From DASZHJ01 sp035581425 (GTDB lineage Bacteria > Pseudomonadota > Alphaproteobacteria > ATCC43930 > CGMCC-115725), in contig DATJVP010000150.1 in the NCBI GenBank assembly GCA_035581425.1, positions 1 through 61,362 of the forward strand: DNA of 61,362 bases. The letters are read 5' to 3'. A model generated the notes under the pieces. That model saw only the letters and a list, made by a program, of their open reading frames with translations. It made no database searches and was not told the origin of the DNA. A program made the translations under genes and the position numbers. Position 1 is the first letter of the stretch, and every line of letters begins with the position of its first letter. Of this stretch, positions 8,482 to 16,994 are shown piece after piece.

Positions 8482-9054
8482 GTGGGCGCATGGATCTACA
8501 TGGTGCCGGTCGCAGAAGCGACCGGTGCAGTGAAGGAGATGTACGAGAAGGTGAAGACCCCGCACGGGACGGTCGACAACGTCATGCGGGCCCATAGCCT
8601 GCGACCCCATACTATGGAGGGACATCTCGTCCTTTATCGGAGCGTGCTGCATAACCCCAACAACAAGCTGCCGCTCTGGTTCCTGGAATGTGTGGCGACC
8701 GCGACGAGCTTGCTCAATCGCTGCGACTACAGCTTCACTCACCACTGGGCGAATGCGCGCAAGCTCCTCGGCGACGACGCGAGAGCCGCTGGGATTCTCG
8801 AGGCATTGCGCGAGGAGAGGCCGGACCGGGCCTTCGGCGGCAAGGAGCTCGCGCTCATCCGTTACGCCCAGAAACTGACGCGCTCTCCCGGTACGATGGA
8901 GCGAGCGGATATCGAGGCCTGCCGCAATGCCGGCGCCGACGACGGCGAAATTCTCGAGGTCAATCAGGTCTGCGCTTATTTCAACTACTCGAACCGCCTG
9001 CTCAACGGTCTCGGCGTCGATACCGAGGGGGACGTCGTCGGCTTCTACGCATAG
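8482..9054 (+). CDS. Carboxymuconolactone decarboxylase/AhpD-fold protein
   Basis: 190 residues starting at GTG 8482 (MGAWIYMVPVAEATG). The all-helical CMD/peroxidase-related fold is recognisable by ATSLLNRCDYSFTHHW, the equivalent of the E..CxxCxxxH active-site helix. The second cysteine is replaced by serine (C-D-Y-S), so the usual peroxidase disulfide cannot form. Family members act as alkylhydroperoxidases or decarboxylases; here a decarboxylase, hydrolase or binding role is more likely. It lies 92 bp before the DadA-like gene and may be cotranscribed with it, although the gap carries its own motif. Confidence 0.8.
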   Translation: MGAWIYMVPVAEATGAVKEMYEKVKTPHGTVDNVMRAHSLRPHTMEGHLVLYRSVLHNPNNKLPLWFLECVATATSLLNRCDYSFTHHWANARKLLGDDARAAGILEALREERPDRAFGGKELALIRYAQKLTRSPGTMERADIEACRNAGADDGEILEVNQVCAYFNYSNRLLNGLGVDTEGDVVGFYA

Positions 9055-9094
9055 AAACTCGCAATCCCTGAGGCGATGAGTTGGGCAATATGGT

Positions 9095-9109
9095 TATAAT
9101 AGTATCCTA
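9095..9109 (+). promoter_or_regulatory. TATAAT-like -10 overlapping operator-like motif copy 2
   Basis: A perfect TATAAT (9095-9100) runs into TAGTATCCTA (9100-9109), 37 bp before the start of the flavoenzyme gene. No good -35 is present. The overlap would suit repression by a GntR-type protein. Confidence 0.45.
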
Positions 9110-9146
9110 GATTAACCTCGGCGGCAGCACGCTGCGCGGTCTCACA

Positions 9147-10472
9147 ATGATCCATCCCCTCGACGATACCACTCCCCTGCCAGAGCCCTATGCGCGTGGC
9201 GCACCACCGCGGCTCACCGCACCCCCGCTGCGCGGCAGCATGAAGGCGGATGTCGCGATCGTCGGCGGCGGCTACACGGGCCTCTCGACTGCGCTTCACC
9301 TTTCCGCCGCGGGCGTCGCTTGCGTCGTGCTCGAAGCGAGAGAAGTGGGTTGGGGCGGGTCCGGCCGCGCGTTCGGGCAAGTGGTTCCCTATGCAAAGCA
9401 CGACCACGCCCACGTCCTCGCGCATTTCGGGAATGACTGGGGCGAGCGCATGATCGCGATGCTCGCGAGCGGTCCCGATCTCGTCTTCGAGCTGGTGGAA
9501 CGGCACGGAATTGCCTGCGACGCCGTGAGGAACGGCCTGATCTTCGCCGCGCACACGCCGGCCAATGCCGAGATGCTCGAGAAGCGAGCGAAATTCTGGC
9601 AGGCGCGAAACGCGCCGGTCGCATTCCTCGATGCCGCGGGCGTCACCGAGCTCACCGGCAGCACCTACTATCCCGCCGCAGTCGTCGATCGCCGCGGCGG
9701 CTGCGTTGAGCCCATCTCCTATGCGCGCGGCCTTGGCCATGCGGCGGTCAAAGCTGGCGTGAGGATCTTCGAGGCGAGCCGGGTGACGCGCCTCGACCGC
9801 CGAGGGGAGCGCTGGCTCGCGCGCGCGGGCGATGGCGAGGTCGAGGCGGATACCGTCGTTCTTGCGACCGATGCCTATACCGACGCTCTCTGGCCGGGCC
9901 TGCAGCGGTCGCTGATCCCGCTCCGCGGATATCACCTCGCGACGGCACCGCTGAGCGAGAACCTGCGCAAGACCATCATGCCCGGCGGCCAGTCGCTAAC
10001 CGACACGCGCCGGCTCTATTCGGCGATCCGGTTGCGGTCGGACGGCCGGCTCCAAGTAAGTACGGACGGGCCTTCCTTCGACGCGAACGCGGGCGCCTTT
10101 TTGGGCAAGGCCGTCCGGCGTATTCAAAACCTCTTTCCCCAGCTCGGCGAGCCGGTCTGGCAGAGCGAGGTTGCGGGCTGGGTCGGGATGACGACGGACC
10201 AGTACCCGCATTTGCACAATTTGGCTCCGGGCGCCTGGGCGGCGGTTGGCCTTTCGGGTCGCGGCATCGCGTTCGGAACCTTGCTCGGACGCGAACTCAC
10301 CAAGCGCATCCTGGGCAAGGCCGAGAGCGAGTGCTCGATGCCGATGACGACGTTGCACGGCAGTCTCGTTCACACGCTGGCCCGGCCGCTGGTGGGCAGC
10401 CTCTTGAATTGGTACCGATTTCGCGATCGGGCGGAGCTCGCGCGAGGCTACGTCGGCGGCGTCAAGGCGTGA
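9147..10472 (+). CDS. FAD-dependent amine/amino-acid oxidoreductase (DadA/PuuB-like)
   Basis: 441 residues with the Rossmann FAD motif VAIVGGGYTGLSTALHLS near residue 37 and the DAO signature ATDAYTDALWPGLQRSLIPL. The W-G-G-S-G-R segment and a C-terminal GLSGRGIAFGT fit glycine-oxidase/γ-glutamylputrescine-oxidase-type enzymes. It would oxidise a C-N bond of an amine or amino acid to the imine with release of H2O2 or transfer to a quinone. The start at 9147 (MIHPLDDTTPLPEPY) matches the usual N-terminal arm. It is the second gene of a short plus-strand unit, with PhzF converging from the right. Substrate unknown. Confidence 0.85.
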   Translation: MIHPLDDTTPLPEPYARGAPPRLTAPPLRGSMKADVAIVGGGYTGLSTALHLSAAGVACVVLEAREVGWGGSGRAFGQVVPYAKHDHAHVLAHFGNDWGERMIAMLASGPDLVFELVERHGIACDAVRNGLIFAAHTPANAEMLEKRAKFWQARNAPVAFLDAAGVTELTGSTYYPAAVVDRRGGCVEPISYARGLGHAAVKAGVRIFEASRVTRLDRRGERWLARAGDGEVEADTVVLATDAYTDALWPGLQRSLIPLRGYHLATAPLSENLRKTIMPGGQSLTDTRRLYSAIRLRSDGRLQVSTDGPSFDANAGAFLGKAVRRIQNLFPQLGEPVWQSEVAGWVGMTTDQYPHLHNLAPGAWAAVGLSGRGIAFGTLLGRELTKRILGKAESECSMPMTTLHGSLVHTLARPLVGSLLNWYRFRDRAELARGYVGGVKA

Positions 10473-11259
10473 GGGAAACCTCGATTTCGCCGCTCATGTA
10501 GAGCCGCGCGGGCCCAGCAAGCGTGACGCGCTCTCCGCGCCAAGTGCATTCGAGCCTGCCGCCGCGCTTGGAGAGCTGCCGCGCCTGGAGCGTGCTGCGT
10601 CCCAGGCGTTGCGCCCAGAATGGAACGACTTGCGCGTGCGCGGATCCCGTCACGTGGTCCTCGGGGACGCCCTTCGCCGGCGCAAAATAGCGCGTCGCGA
10701 TATCGCAGCCGATATCGGAGGCGGGCGCCGTCACGATAATCCCCGGCGTCTCCTGACGAGCGAGCGCCGCGAAGTCCGGCTCGATCGCGGCGATCTCCCC
10801 TGCGCTCTCGAATACGGCGATGAAATAGGCGGCGCGCAGCACCTCGCGGGGTGCGGCACCCAGCGCCTCCGCGAGTCCCGGCGGCTCGGGGCATGGGTGC
10901 GGCGGGCGTGCCGGCAGGTCGAGTGCGTAGGACTCGCCATTCCGGAGGACCTCCAACCGGCCGGCCGGCGAGGAGAAGGCGACGGATTTCCGCTCGGGCT
11001 CCAGCCGATTGAGTACGACCCACGCCGCGCCCATGGTGGCGTGACCGCACATTTCCTCTTCGACCACGGGCGTAAACCAGCGTAGGCCATAGGATGTGCC
11101 CTCCCGCACGACGAACGCGGTGGCGGCGACTGCGTTCTCATTCGCGATCGCTTGCATCCGTTCCGCCGGCAGCCAATGCGGCAGCAGGCAGACGCCCGCG
11201 GGATTGCCGGTAAACTCGCGTTCCGCAAAGGCGTCGACGATGAAGAACGGGATTTTCAC
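10462..11259 (-). CDS. PhzF-family isomerase/epimerase-like protein
   Basis: 265 residues, GTG start at 11259. Diagnostic PhzF motifs are FTGNPAGVCLLP near residue 17, the EMCGHATMGAAWVVL segment and DHVTGSAHAQVVPFW. PhzF enzymes isomerise dihydro-aromatic or amino-acid-like acids with a general-base glutamate in an S-E-T-A-F motif. Here the corresponding residues are A-A-T-A-F (Ala46), so that base is missing. It lies downstream of the aminotransferase and GntR genes on the same strand. Its stop overlaps the end of the convergent flavoenzyme gene by 11 bp. It may be an isomerase using another base or a non-catalytic homologue. Confidence 0.85.
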   Translation of the reverse strand: MKIPFFIVDAFAEREFTGNPAGVCLLPHWLPAERMQAIANENAVAATAFVVREGTSYGLRWFTPVVEEEMCGHATMGAAWVVLNRLEPERKSVAFSSPAGRLEVLRNGESYALDLPARPPHPCPEPPGLAEALGAAPREVLRAAYFIAVFESAGEIAAIEPDFAALARQETPGIIVTAPASDIGCDIATRYFAPAKGVPEDHVTGSAHAQVVPFWAQRLGRSTLQARQLSKRGGRLECTWRGERVTLAGPARLYMSGEIEVSLTP

Positions 11260-11289
11260 GCGAGCCGTTGGCGGCCGAAGAGCGCGCGG

Positions 11290-12240
11290 TCAGCGGACGC
11301 CGACGGTCTCGGCTTGATAGACCGGAGTCAACCAATGCCGATATTTCGAGACCTTGCCCGCCGCAATCGCGAAATAGAGATCCTGCACGCGCTTCGTCAG
11401 CCGCCCGACGGCTCCGTCGCCGACGGGATAGTGGTCGACCGAAACGATGGGCTGCACTTCAGCGCCGCTGCCGCAGAAGAACGCCTCATCGGCGATATAG
11501 ACCTCGCTGCGGTCGATCTCCCGCTCGAGCACGGGCACGCCGATATCCTCGCGGAATAGGTCGATCAAGGTCGTCCTGGTGATGCTTTCCAATATGTCGG
11601 CCGTGACCGGCGGCGTGATGACGGTACCATCGCGCACCATCATGAAGCAGGAGCCGGGGCTCTCCGAGACCTTACCCCGGTCGTTGAGCATGATCGGCGT
11701 GCCGAAGCCATTGAGCCGCGCCTCTACATGGGCGAACCGCGAGTTGTGATAATTGGCCCCCGCCTTCACGCGCGACGGGCTCGCAAGGTCGGAATTGCGT
11801 CGCCAGGTGCTGACACAGCTCTTGATGCCCGAGAAGATGGATTTCGCATGTGGCCGGCTGAAGGCAAGAACGAACACGCCGGTTCGGATCTCTTCCGGCC
11901 GCCAGGCATAAGCCTCGCCTTCGCCGAAGTAGACCACCGGGCGGAAGTGCACGCCTCCGGTAAAGCGATTCTTCCGCAGCAACTCCGTGAAAGCATCCGT
12001 GAGCTGAGCGTCGCTGTAGGGAATCGACATCCGCATGATCTTGGCGGATTGCCGGAGCCGCTTGAGGTGCTCGGCGTTCTTGAAGATGTAAAGCTGTCGC
12101 TCGTCATCGTTCCAATAGCCGCGCATGCCCTCGAACACGTTCTCGCCGCGTAGCACGGCCTCGGAGGAGACGTGCAGGGTCGCTTCGCTCCAGGGAACGA
12201 TCTTGCCGTCCATCCACACGAAATCCGCGGTCTCGGTCAT
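11290..12240 (-). CDS. Branched-chain/class IV PLP aminotransferase
   Basis: 316 residues from ATG 12240 (MTETADFVWMDGKIVPW), with GGAG upstream. Fold-type IV features are the GENVFEGMRGYW segment, the Schiff-base lysine in SRVKAGANYHNS, and VSESPGSCFMMVRDG with the conserved glutamate. Length and motifs match IlvE-type branched-chain aminotransferases. D-amino-acid aminotransferases share the fold and would fit the racemase and D-dehydrogenase genes nearby. It sits between the gntR and phzF-like genes on the minus strand, consistent with a regulator-led operon. Confidence 0.88.
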   Translation of the reverse strand: MTETADFVWMDGKIVPWSEATLHVSSEAVLRGENVFEGMRGYWNDDERQLYIFKNAEHLKRLRQSAKIMRMSIPYSDAQLTDAFTELLRKNRFTGGVHFRPVVYFGEGEAYAWRPEEIRTGVFVLAFSRPHAKSIFSGIKSCVSTWRRNSDLASPSRVKAGANYHNSRFAHVEARLNGFGTPIMLNDRGKVSESPGSCFMMVRDGTVITPPVTADILESITRTTLIDLFREDIGVPVLEREIDRSEVYIADEAFFCGSGAEVQPIVSVDHYPVGDGAVGRLTKRVQDLYFAIAAGKVSKYRHWLTPVYQAETVGVR

Positions 12241-12358
12241 CGGGTGCAATCTCCAGGGAAGGATGAGCCCTTGCAGGGAAGCGCAAGCGGCATCGGGAAA
12301 TATAGTGTAACGATTTCCTTCGCACAACGAGCGCACGGCGCATGCCGCGCGCTGAACC

Positions 12359-13144
12359 CTAGCGCTTGCCAGACAACCCCTTCCGACGGCCCAGCTTGGG
12401 ATTCGGCGACGCATGCATTGCCCCGCCGCGCCTACCCACGGACTTGCGCGCGCCGCCTTTGCTCAGCACTCCCTCGCTCGCATCCAAGTGCCGCAGGGCC
12501 CGCCTGGTCGCAGCCGCCGCGTCTCCTGCCTCGATCGCTTCGAGGATCTTTCGATGGATTTTGGCGATGCCCAGCGCTTCAGCGGCATCGCCGGTGTAGC
12601 CCATCTGAACGACGATCTGCCGAATGAGGCCCGCGATGATTGCGATGACGTTGTTGTGCGCGGCTTCGCCGAGCAGGGCATGGAAGAGGTTGCTTTGCGC
12701 ACGCACCGTCTCGGTATTTCCGGGGTCGCGCTCGATCATTTCGATGGTGCGCCGGATGCGCGCGAGATCGGCCGCGGTCGCACGCTCGATTGTGAGCGCG
12801 ATCACCAGCGGCTCGATCAACCGTTGTGCCTCGTGGACGTCGTGGATGGTCGTGCGCCGGAGCCGAAGGATGGTATCGAGCGTCGATGCGAGCTGCTCTG
12901 CCTCGGGCCTGCAGATCACGGCCCCGCCGTTTCGCCCAGCCTGCATCGCAATCAAGCCGTCCGCCTCGAGAAGCCGCAGTCCCTCCCGCACCGCCGCGCG
13001 ACTGTAGCCGAACTGCTTAATGAGCTCGCGCTCCGGCGGCAGACGCTCGCCCACCGTCAATTTTCCGGAGATCACGGCTTCGCGAATGCGCCGGGCGATC
13101 AACTGCGCGGCCTTCAGAGGCTTGATGTTTTCGAACATTACCAT
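12359..13144 (-). CDS. GntR-family transcriptional regulator, FCD (FadR) subfamily
   Basis: 261 residues. An N-terminal winged helix (IKPLKAAQLIARRIREAVIS, RLPPERELIKQFGYSRAAVREGLRLLEADGLI) is followed by an all-helical FCD ligand-binding domain (EAQRLIEPLVIALTIERAT, FHALLGEAAHNNVI, IHRKILEAIEAGD). FCD members bind small acids or amino acids, often with a metal, and typically repress catabolic genes through sites with a GTATAC-like dyad. Such a site lies 147 bp upstream, in the gap shared with hyuA, so autoregulation is plausible. The C-terminal 30 residues are basic and glycine-rich, beyond the usual family end. ATGs at 13144 and 13138 are both possible starts. Confidence 0.93.
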   Translation of the reverse strand: MVMFENIKPLKAAQLIARRIREAVISGKLTVGERLPPERELIKQFGYSRAAVREGLRLLEADGLIAMQAGRNGGAVICRPEAEQLASTLDTILRLRRTTIHDVHEAQRLIEPLVIALTIERATAADLARIRRTIEMIERDPGNTETVRAQSNLFHALLGEAAHNNVIAIIAGLIRQIVVQMGYTGDAAEALGIAKIHRKILEAIEAGDAAAATRRALRHLDASEGVLSKGGARKSVGRRGGAMHASPNPKLGRRKGLSGKR

Positions 13145-13286
13145 CTACGAAGCTCACTCCGGGGTCTCGACAGGACATACGGGAAATCCCACGGCCATTC
13201 AACGGCAGAGCGTCTCCTGGTAATGCAGGGGCATTCGCAGACTTCATGCCCCACCCTCATGCCGCGCGCTTGTGACGAAGTTTATC

Positions 13287-13300
13287 ATACTAGTATACTT
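13287..13300. promoter_or_regulatory. Operator-like motif copy 3 (nested palindromes)
   Basis: ATACTAGTATACTT contains two overlapping perfect palindromes, ATACTAGTAT and AGTATACT. It is located between gntR and hyuA, 37 bp before the hyuA start. The identical 14-mer occurs at 30089-30102. It resembles FadR/FCD operators (T-N-G-T-A-T-A-C-N-A). Confidence 0.65.
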
Positions 13301-13324
13301 ATTTCCGACCATGAAGAGCCGCCC

Positions 13325-13330
13325 GGAGGT
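13325..13330 (+). promoter_or_regulatory. Ribosome-binding site that fixes the hyuA TTG start
   Basis: GGAGGT lies exactly six bases before an in-frame TTG at 13337. The in-frame GTG at 13331 directly abuts it and is too close to be used, and the ATG at 13311 is out of frame. Confidence 0.7.
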
Positions 13331-13336
13331 GTGCCG

Positions 13337-15466
13337 TTGTCGAGGGAGCCGCTCAGGATTGCCGTCGACATCGGCGGAACCTTCACCGACGGCGTCTGCC
13401 TGGACGCGCAAAGCGGCCGAATCTGGGTCGGCAAATGCCTGACAACCCCCAGCGACCCCAGCGAAGGAGCCGCATCCGTCGTCCGGCAATTGCTGCGGCA
13501 ACTGGCGCTCCATAGCTCCCGACTGAGCGGCACCGATGTCGGCGAGGTCGTTCATGCGACGACGCTCGTCACGAATACGCTGATCGAGCGCAATGGCGCC
13601 AAGACGGCCTTGATCGTCACGCAGGGGACGTCCGACCTCCCGGACATTGCGCGCGAGGTCCGCTACGATCTCTACGACCTCGACCTGGAGCTGCCGGAGC
13701 CGCTGGTTCCGCCGGATCGCCGCTTCGAGGCGAACGAGCGCCTCAACGCGCAGGGCGACATCCTGAAGCCGCTCGACGGCAGCGACCTCGCCCGAATTTC
13801 CGGAGCGATTCGGGACGGCGGATTCGAGGCTGCCGCCGTCTGCCTGCTGCACAGCTATGCCAACGACCGGCACGAGCGGGCGGTCGAAGATGCGGTCCGC
13901 GAGATCGCGCCCGACGTCAGCATCAGCATCTCCTGCCGGATCGCGCCTGAGGTCGGCGAATTCGAGCGAATGTCCACGACCGCCGCGAACGCCTATGTGC
14001 AGCCGCTTATGGCACGGTATCTCAATCGGCTCGGCTCGCGCCTGCGCGAGGCAGAAGTCGCGGGCGCGCTGCGGATCATGCTCTCGAGCGGCGGATTCAC
14101 GGCCGTTGAGAGCGCCGCGGAGGCACCGATCCAACTCCTGGAATCGGGCCCCGCGGCCGGGGTCATCAGCGCGATCGTTACCGGCGAGGCCGCCGGAGAG
14201 AAACGGATCCTCGCATTCGACATGGGCGGGACGACTGCGAAAGCCTGTGTCGTCCGCGACGGCGAGCCCGAGGTCATTCGCTCCTTCGAAGCAGCGCGCG
14301 TGCGGCGCTTCAAGAAGGGAAGCGGGCTGCCGATGCTGGTTCCGAGCATCGATCTCATGGAGATCGGTGCCGGCGGCGGCAGCATCGCGTCCGTAAGCGG
14401 CGTGGGCACTCTCGTGGTGGGCCCGCGAAGCGCAGGGGCAGTTCCCGGCCCTGCCTGCTACGCTCAGGGTGGGACCGAGGCTACCGTCACCGATGCCGAT
14501 CTCGTCCTCGGATATCTCGATGCCGACCGGTTCCTCGGCGGCGAGATGCGGCTCGACCGGCGTCTGGCCGAGGACGCGATCGGCCGTCTCGGCGAGAAGT
14601 TGAACCTTCCGGTCGCTGCGGCCGCCTGGGGGATTTGCAGTGTCGTCAACGAGACCATGGCAGCCGCCGCGCGCGTGCACATCGCCGAGAAGGGACACGA
14701 CCCGCGCCAATTCGCGCTCGTCGCCACTGGCGGGGCGGGGCCAGTTCACGCTGTCGATGTGGCGCGGCGGCTTCGCCTTTCGACGGTTCTCTGCACCATC
14801 GCCGCGGGGGCGGGCTCTTGCCTCGGGCTTCTCGCGGCAGCCGCGCGCGCGGAACGCGCCTGGCCGCGTCGGACCCTGCTTTCCGAGGTAGCCTGGAGCG
14901 AGGCCGCGCAGGCAATCGCGGATTTGCACGCGGACGCTCTTCAAGAGCTTTCAGCGGCGGGCACGGAGGAATCCGCCACTGCCTGGGATCTCTCTCTCGA
15001 CATGCGCTACCGCGGGCAAAGCCACAACGTCGGAGTGACGCTCCCGCTCTCACCGATCGATCCATCGCTCGAGGAGCGAATTCGCACGCTCTTCGAAGTG
15101 CGGTATCGGCATCTCTATGGTGCGCTGGTTCCAGGCGCCGAGCCCGAGATCGTCACCTGGCGCCTGATCGGCCGCTCGCCACGCGATCAGCGGCGCTTTG
15201 CCTGGGCGGACGGGCGCGCCGAACGGAGGGACGCCAAGCCGAGGACGCATCGCCCCATTTTTATTCCCAGGGCCGGCGATTTTGCGGAAGCGCCCGTCTA
15301 CGATCGGTATGCCGTGCCGCCTGGCACCCGTCTCTTCGGTCCCTTGGTTCTGGAGGAGAGGGAGTCGACCCTGATCGTTGCAGAGCCCGCGGGAGTCAGC
15401 GTATTGCCCGACCTCACGGTGCGCATCGATCTGCCGACGGAGAGAAGCGATGCGAAACAGCGTTGA
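13337..15466 (+). CDS. hyuA: Hydantoinase/oxoprolinase-type subunit A (HyuA family)
   Basis: 709 residues from a TTG start. The ASKHA ATPase fold begins at once: LRIAVDIGGTFTDGVCLD near residue 6, then VVHATTLVTNTLIER, and the second phosphate loop RILAFDMGGTTAKACVV. The metal/active-site region EIGAGGGSIASV and the GPACYAQGGTEATVTDAD motif are intact. With HyuB this family performs ATP-dependent hydrolysis of cyclic amides (N-methylhydantoin, 5-oxoproline, caprolactam) or carboxylation (acetone, acetophenone). Its stop overlaps the hyuB start by 17 bp. A shared operator-like site lies just upstream. The substrate cannot be assigned. Confidence 0.92.
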   Translation: MSREPLRIAVDIGGTFTDGVCLDAQSGRIWVGKCLTTPSDPSEGAASVVRQLLRQLALHSSRLSGTDVGEVVHATTLVTNTLIERNGAKTALIVTQGTSDLPDIAREVRYDLYDLDLELPEPLVPPDRRFEANERLNAQGDILKPLDGSDLARISGAIRDGGFEAAAVCLLHSYANDRHERAVEDAVREIAPDVSISISCRIAPEVGEFERMSTTAANAYVQPLMARYLNRLGSRLREAEVAGALRIMLSSGGFTAVESAAEAPIQLLESGPAAGVISAIVTGEAAGEKRILAFDMGGTTAKACVVRDGEPEVIRSFEAARVRRFKKGSGLPMLVPSIDLMEIGAGGGSIASVSGVGTLVVGPRSAGAVPGPACYAQGGTEATVTDADLVLGYLDADRFLGGEMRLDRRLAEDAIGRLGEKLNLPVAAAAWGICSVVNETMAAAARVHIAEKGHDPRQFALVATGGAGPVHAVDVARRLRLSTVLCTIAAGAGSCLGLLAAAARAERAWPRRTLLSEVAWSEAAQAIADLHADALQELSAAGTEESATAWDLSLDMRYRGQSHNVGVTLPLSPIDPSLEERIRTLFEVRYRHLYGALVPGAEPEIVTWRLIGRSPRDQRRFAWADGRAERRDAKPRTHRPIFIPRAGDFAEAPVYDRYAVPPGTRLFGPLVLEERESTLIVAEPAGVSVLPDLTVRIDLPTERSDAKQR

Positions 15467-16994
15467 TCCCGTTCAGCTCGAGATCATCTGGACCCGGCTC
15501 GTCAGCGCGGTGGACGAGGCCGCCGCGACCTTCGTGCGCGCCTCGTTCTCGAGCCTCGTGCGCGAGGCCAATGATTTCGCCGTTGTGCTGACCGATGCCG
15601 AGGGCAGATCGCTCGCGCAGTCCACTAAGAGCATTCCCTCCTTCATCGGAACCCTCCCCGCTTCGATCAAGCATTTCCTGCGCAAATTTCCAGCGCAGAC
15701 CCTGCGCGAGGGAGACGTGCTCTTCACCAACGATCCCTGGATGGGATCGGGCCACATCCACGACGTGACGCTCGCGACCCCGATCTTTCGCAGAGGAGAG
15801 CTGGTCGCTTTCGCGGGCATTACGAGCCACATGCCCGATATCGGCGGCAGGCTCAGGAGCTCCGGCATCCGTGAGCTCTACGAGGAGGGGCTTCAGATAC
15901 CCATGCTCAAGCTCCGTGAGGGCGGCGTCACCAATGAGGCGATCGTCGCGTTCATCCGTCAGAACGTCCGCGTCCCGGACGCGACCATGGGCGACATCTG
16001 GGGTCAGGTCGCCGCCTGCGCCAAATGCGCGGATCGGCTTAACGAGATCCTCGACGAGACGGATGTCGATCTGAAGGTGGTCGCGGAGGAGATCATTTCC
16101 AGATCGAATGCGGCGATGCGCGCGGCGATCAGCGCCGTGCCGAATGGAGAATACCACTACCGGATCGTGCACGACGGATTCGAGGAGCGGATCGTCATCG
16201 AAAGTAATGTCTCCGTGCAGGGCGATCGGATCCACATCGACTACACCGGAACCTCCCCGCAACTGCCGCGCGCCGTCAATGTCGTTCCGATCTACACCTT
16301 CGCCTACACCGCCTACGGCGTGAAAGCGCTCCTATGCCCCGACATTCCCAACAACGAGGGGAGCTTCCTGCCAGTCACGACCTCGGCGCCGGAGGGCACG
16401 ATCCTCAACCCGAAATTCCCCGCCGCGAGCGGCGCGCGCGGCATGATCGGCCATCTGTTGCCGGTAGCGCTGATGGGTGCGCTCGCGGATGTGCTGCCGA
16501 ACCGCGTCTGGGCTCCGGGCTCCGCCAATTCCGGCATGATGATATCCGGCGAGCATGCGGGGCGGCGCTACGCGGGGATCTATTTCATCAATGCGGGCCA
16601 AGGAGCGTCCAGCCGCCGCAAGGGGCTAGCGGCACTGAGTTTCCCCTCCAACCTCTCGAATACTCCGATCGAGGTGATCGAGGGCGAGGTGCCGCTTCGG
16701 ATCGTCCGCCGCAAGCTGCGCGCGGGAAGCGGCGGCGCCGGCCGCCATCGCGGAGGCGACGGCCTCGATTTCACCTTCGAGTTCGTCGGCGATACGCCCG
16801 CGGTCTGCGCGATCATCATGACGCGTTTCAAGGTACCACCGCCCGGCGTCCACGGCGGCGAGCCCGGTCAAGTCGGTCGCATACTCCTCAACGGTGCGCC
16901 GCTCGACCCGACCGAGCACCTCGTCTTGAAACGCGGCGACGTCGTGTCGATGCAGACTGCCGGCGGCGGCGGGTTCGGGGTGCCGGCGCGCTAG
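15450..16994 (+). CDS. hyuB: Hydantoinase/oxoprolinase-type subunit B (HyuB family)
   Basis: 514 residues from ATG 15450 (MRNSVDPVQLEIIW), the standard HyuB opening; it overlaps hyuA. Characteristic segments are VRASFSSLVREANDFAVV, FTNDPWMGSGHIHDVTL, ITSHMPDIGG, SGARGMIGHLLPVALMGAL and the C-terminal GGGGFGVP. It forms the second subunit of an ATP-dependent cyclic-amide hydrolase or related carboxylase with the preceding HyuA. Its last four bases overlap the end of the convergent flavoprotein gene. The tandem racemase-like genes nearby favour a hydantoin-like or lactam substrate (inference). Confidence 0.92.
   Translation: MRNSVDPVQLEIIWTRLVSAVDEAAATFVRASFSSLVREANDFAVVLTDAEGRSLAQSTKSIPSFIGTLPASIKHFLRKFPAQTLREGDVLFTNDPWMGSGHIHDVTLATPIFRRGELVAFAGITSHMPDIGGRLRSSGIRELYEEGLQIPMLKLREGGVTNEAIVAFIRQNVRVPDATMGDIWGQVAACAKCADRLNEILDETDVDLKVVAEEIISRSNAAMRAAISAVPNGEYHYRIVHDGFEERIVIESNVSVQGDRIHIDYTGTSPQLPRAVNVVPIYTFAYTAYGVKALLCPDIPNNEGSFLPVTTSAPEGTILNPKFPAASGARGMIGHLLPVALMGALADVLPNRVWAPGSANSGMMISGEHAGRRYAGIYFINAGQGASSRRKGLAALSFPSNLSNTPIEVIEGEVPLRIVRRKLRAGSGGAGRHRGGDGLDFTFEFVGDTPAVCAIIMTRFKVPPPGVHGGEPGQVGRILLNGAPLDPTEHLVLKRGDVVSMQTAGGGGFGVPAR

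Noticed and set aside
12413..13336. Upstream extension of the hyuA frame
   Set aside because: It is antisense to gntR and crosses the operator region; HyuA proteins begin at the L-R-I-A-V-D-I-G-G segment.
13244..14944. 566-codon open frame on the minus strand
   Set aside because: Antisense to hyuA, which has full family motifs.
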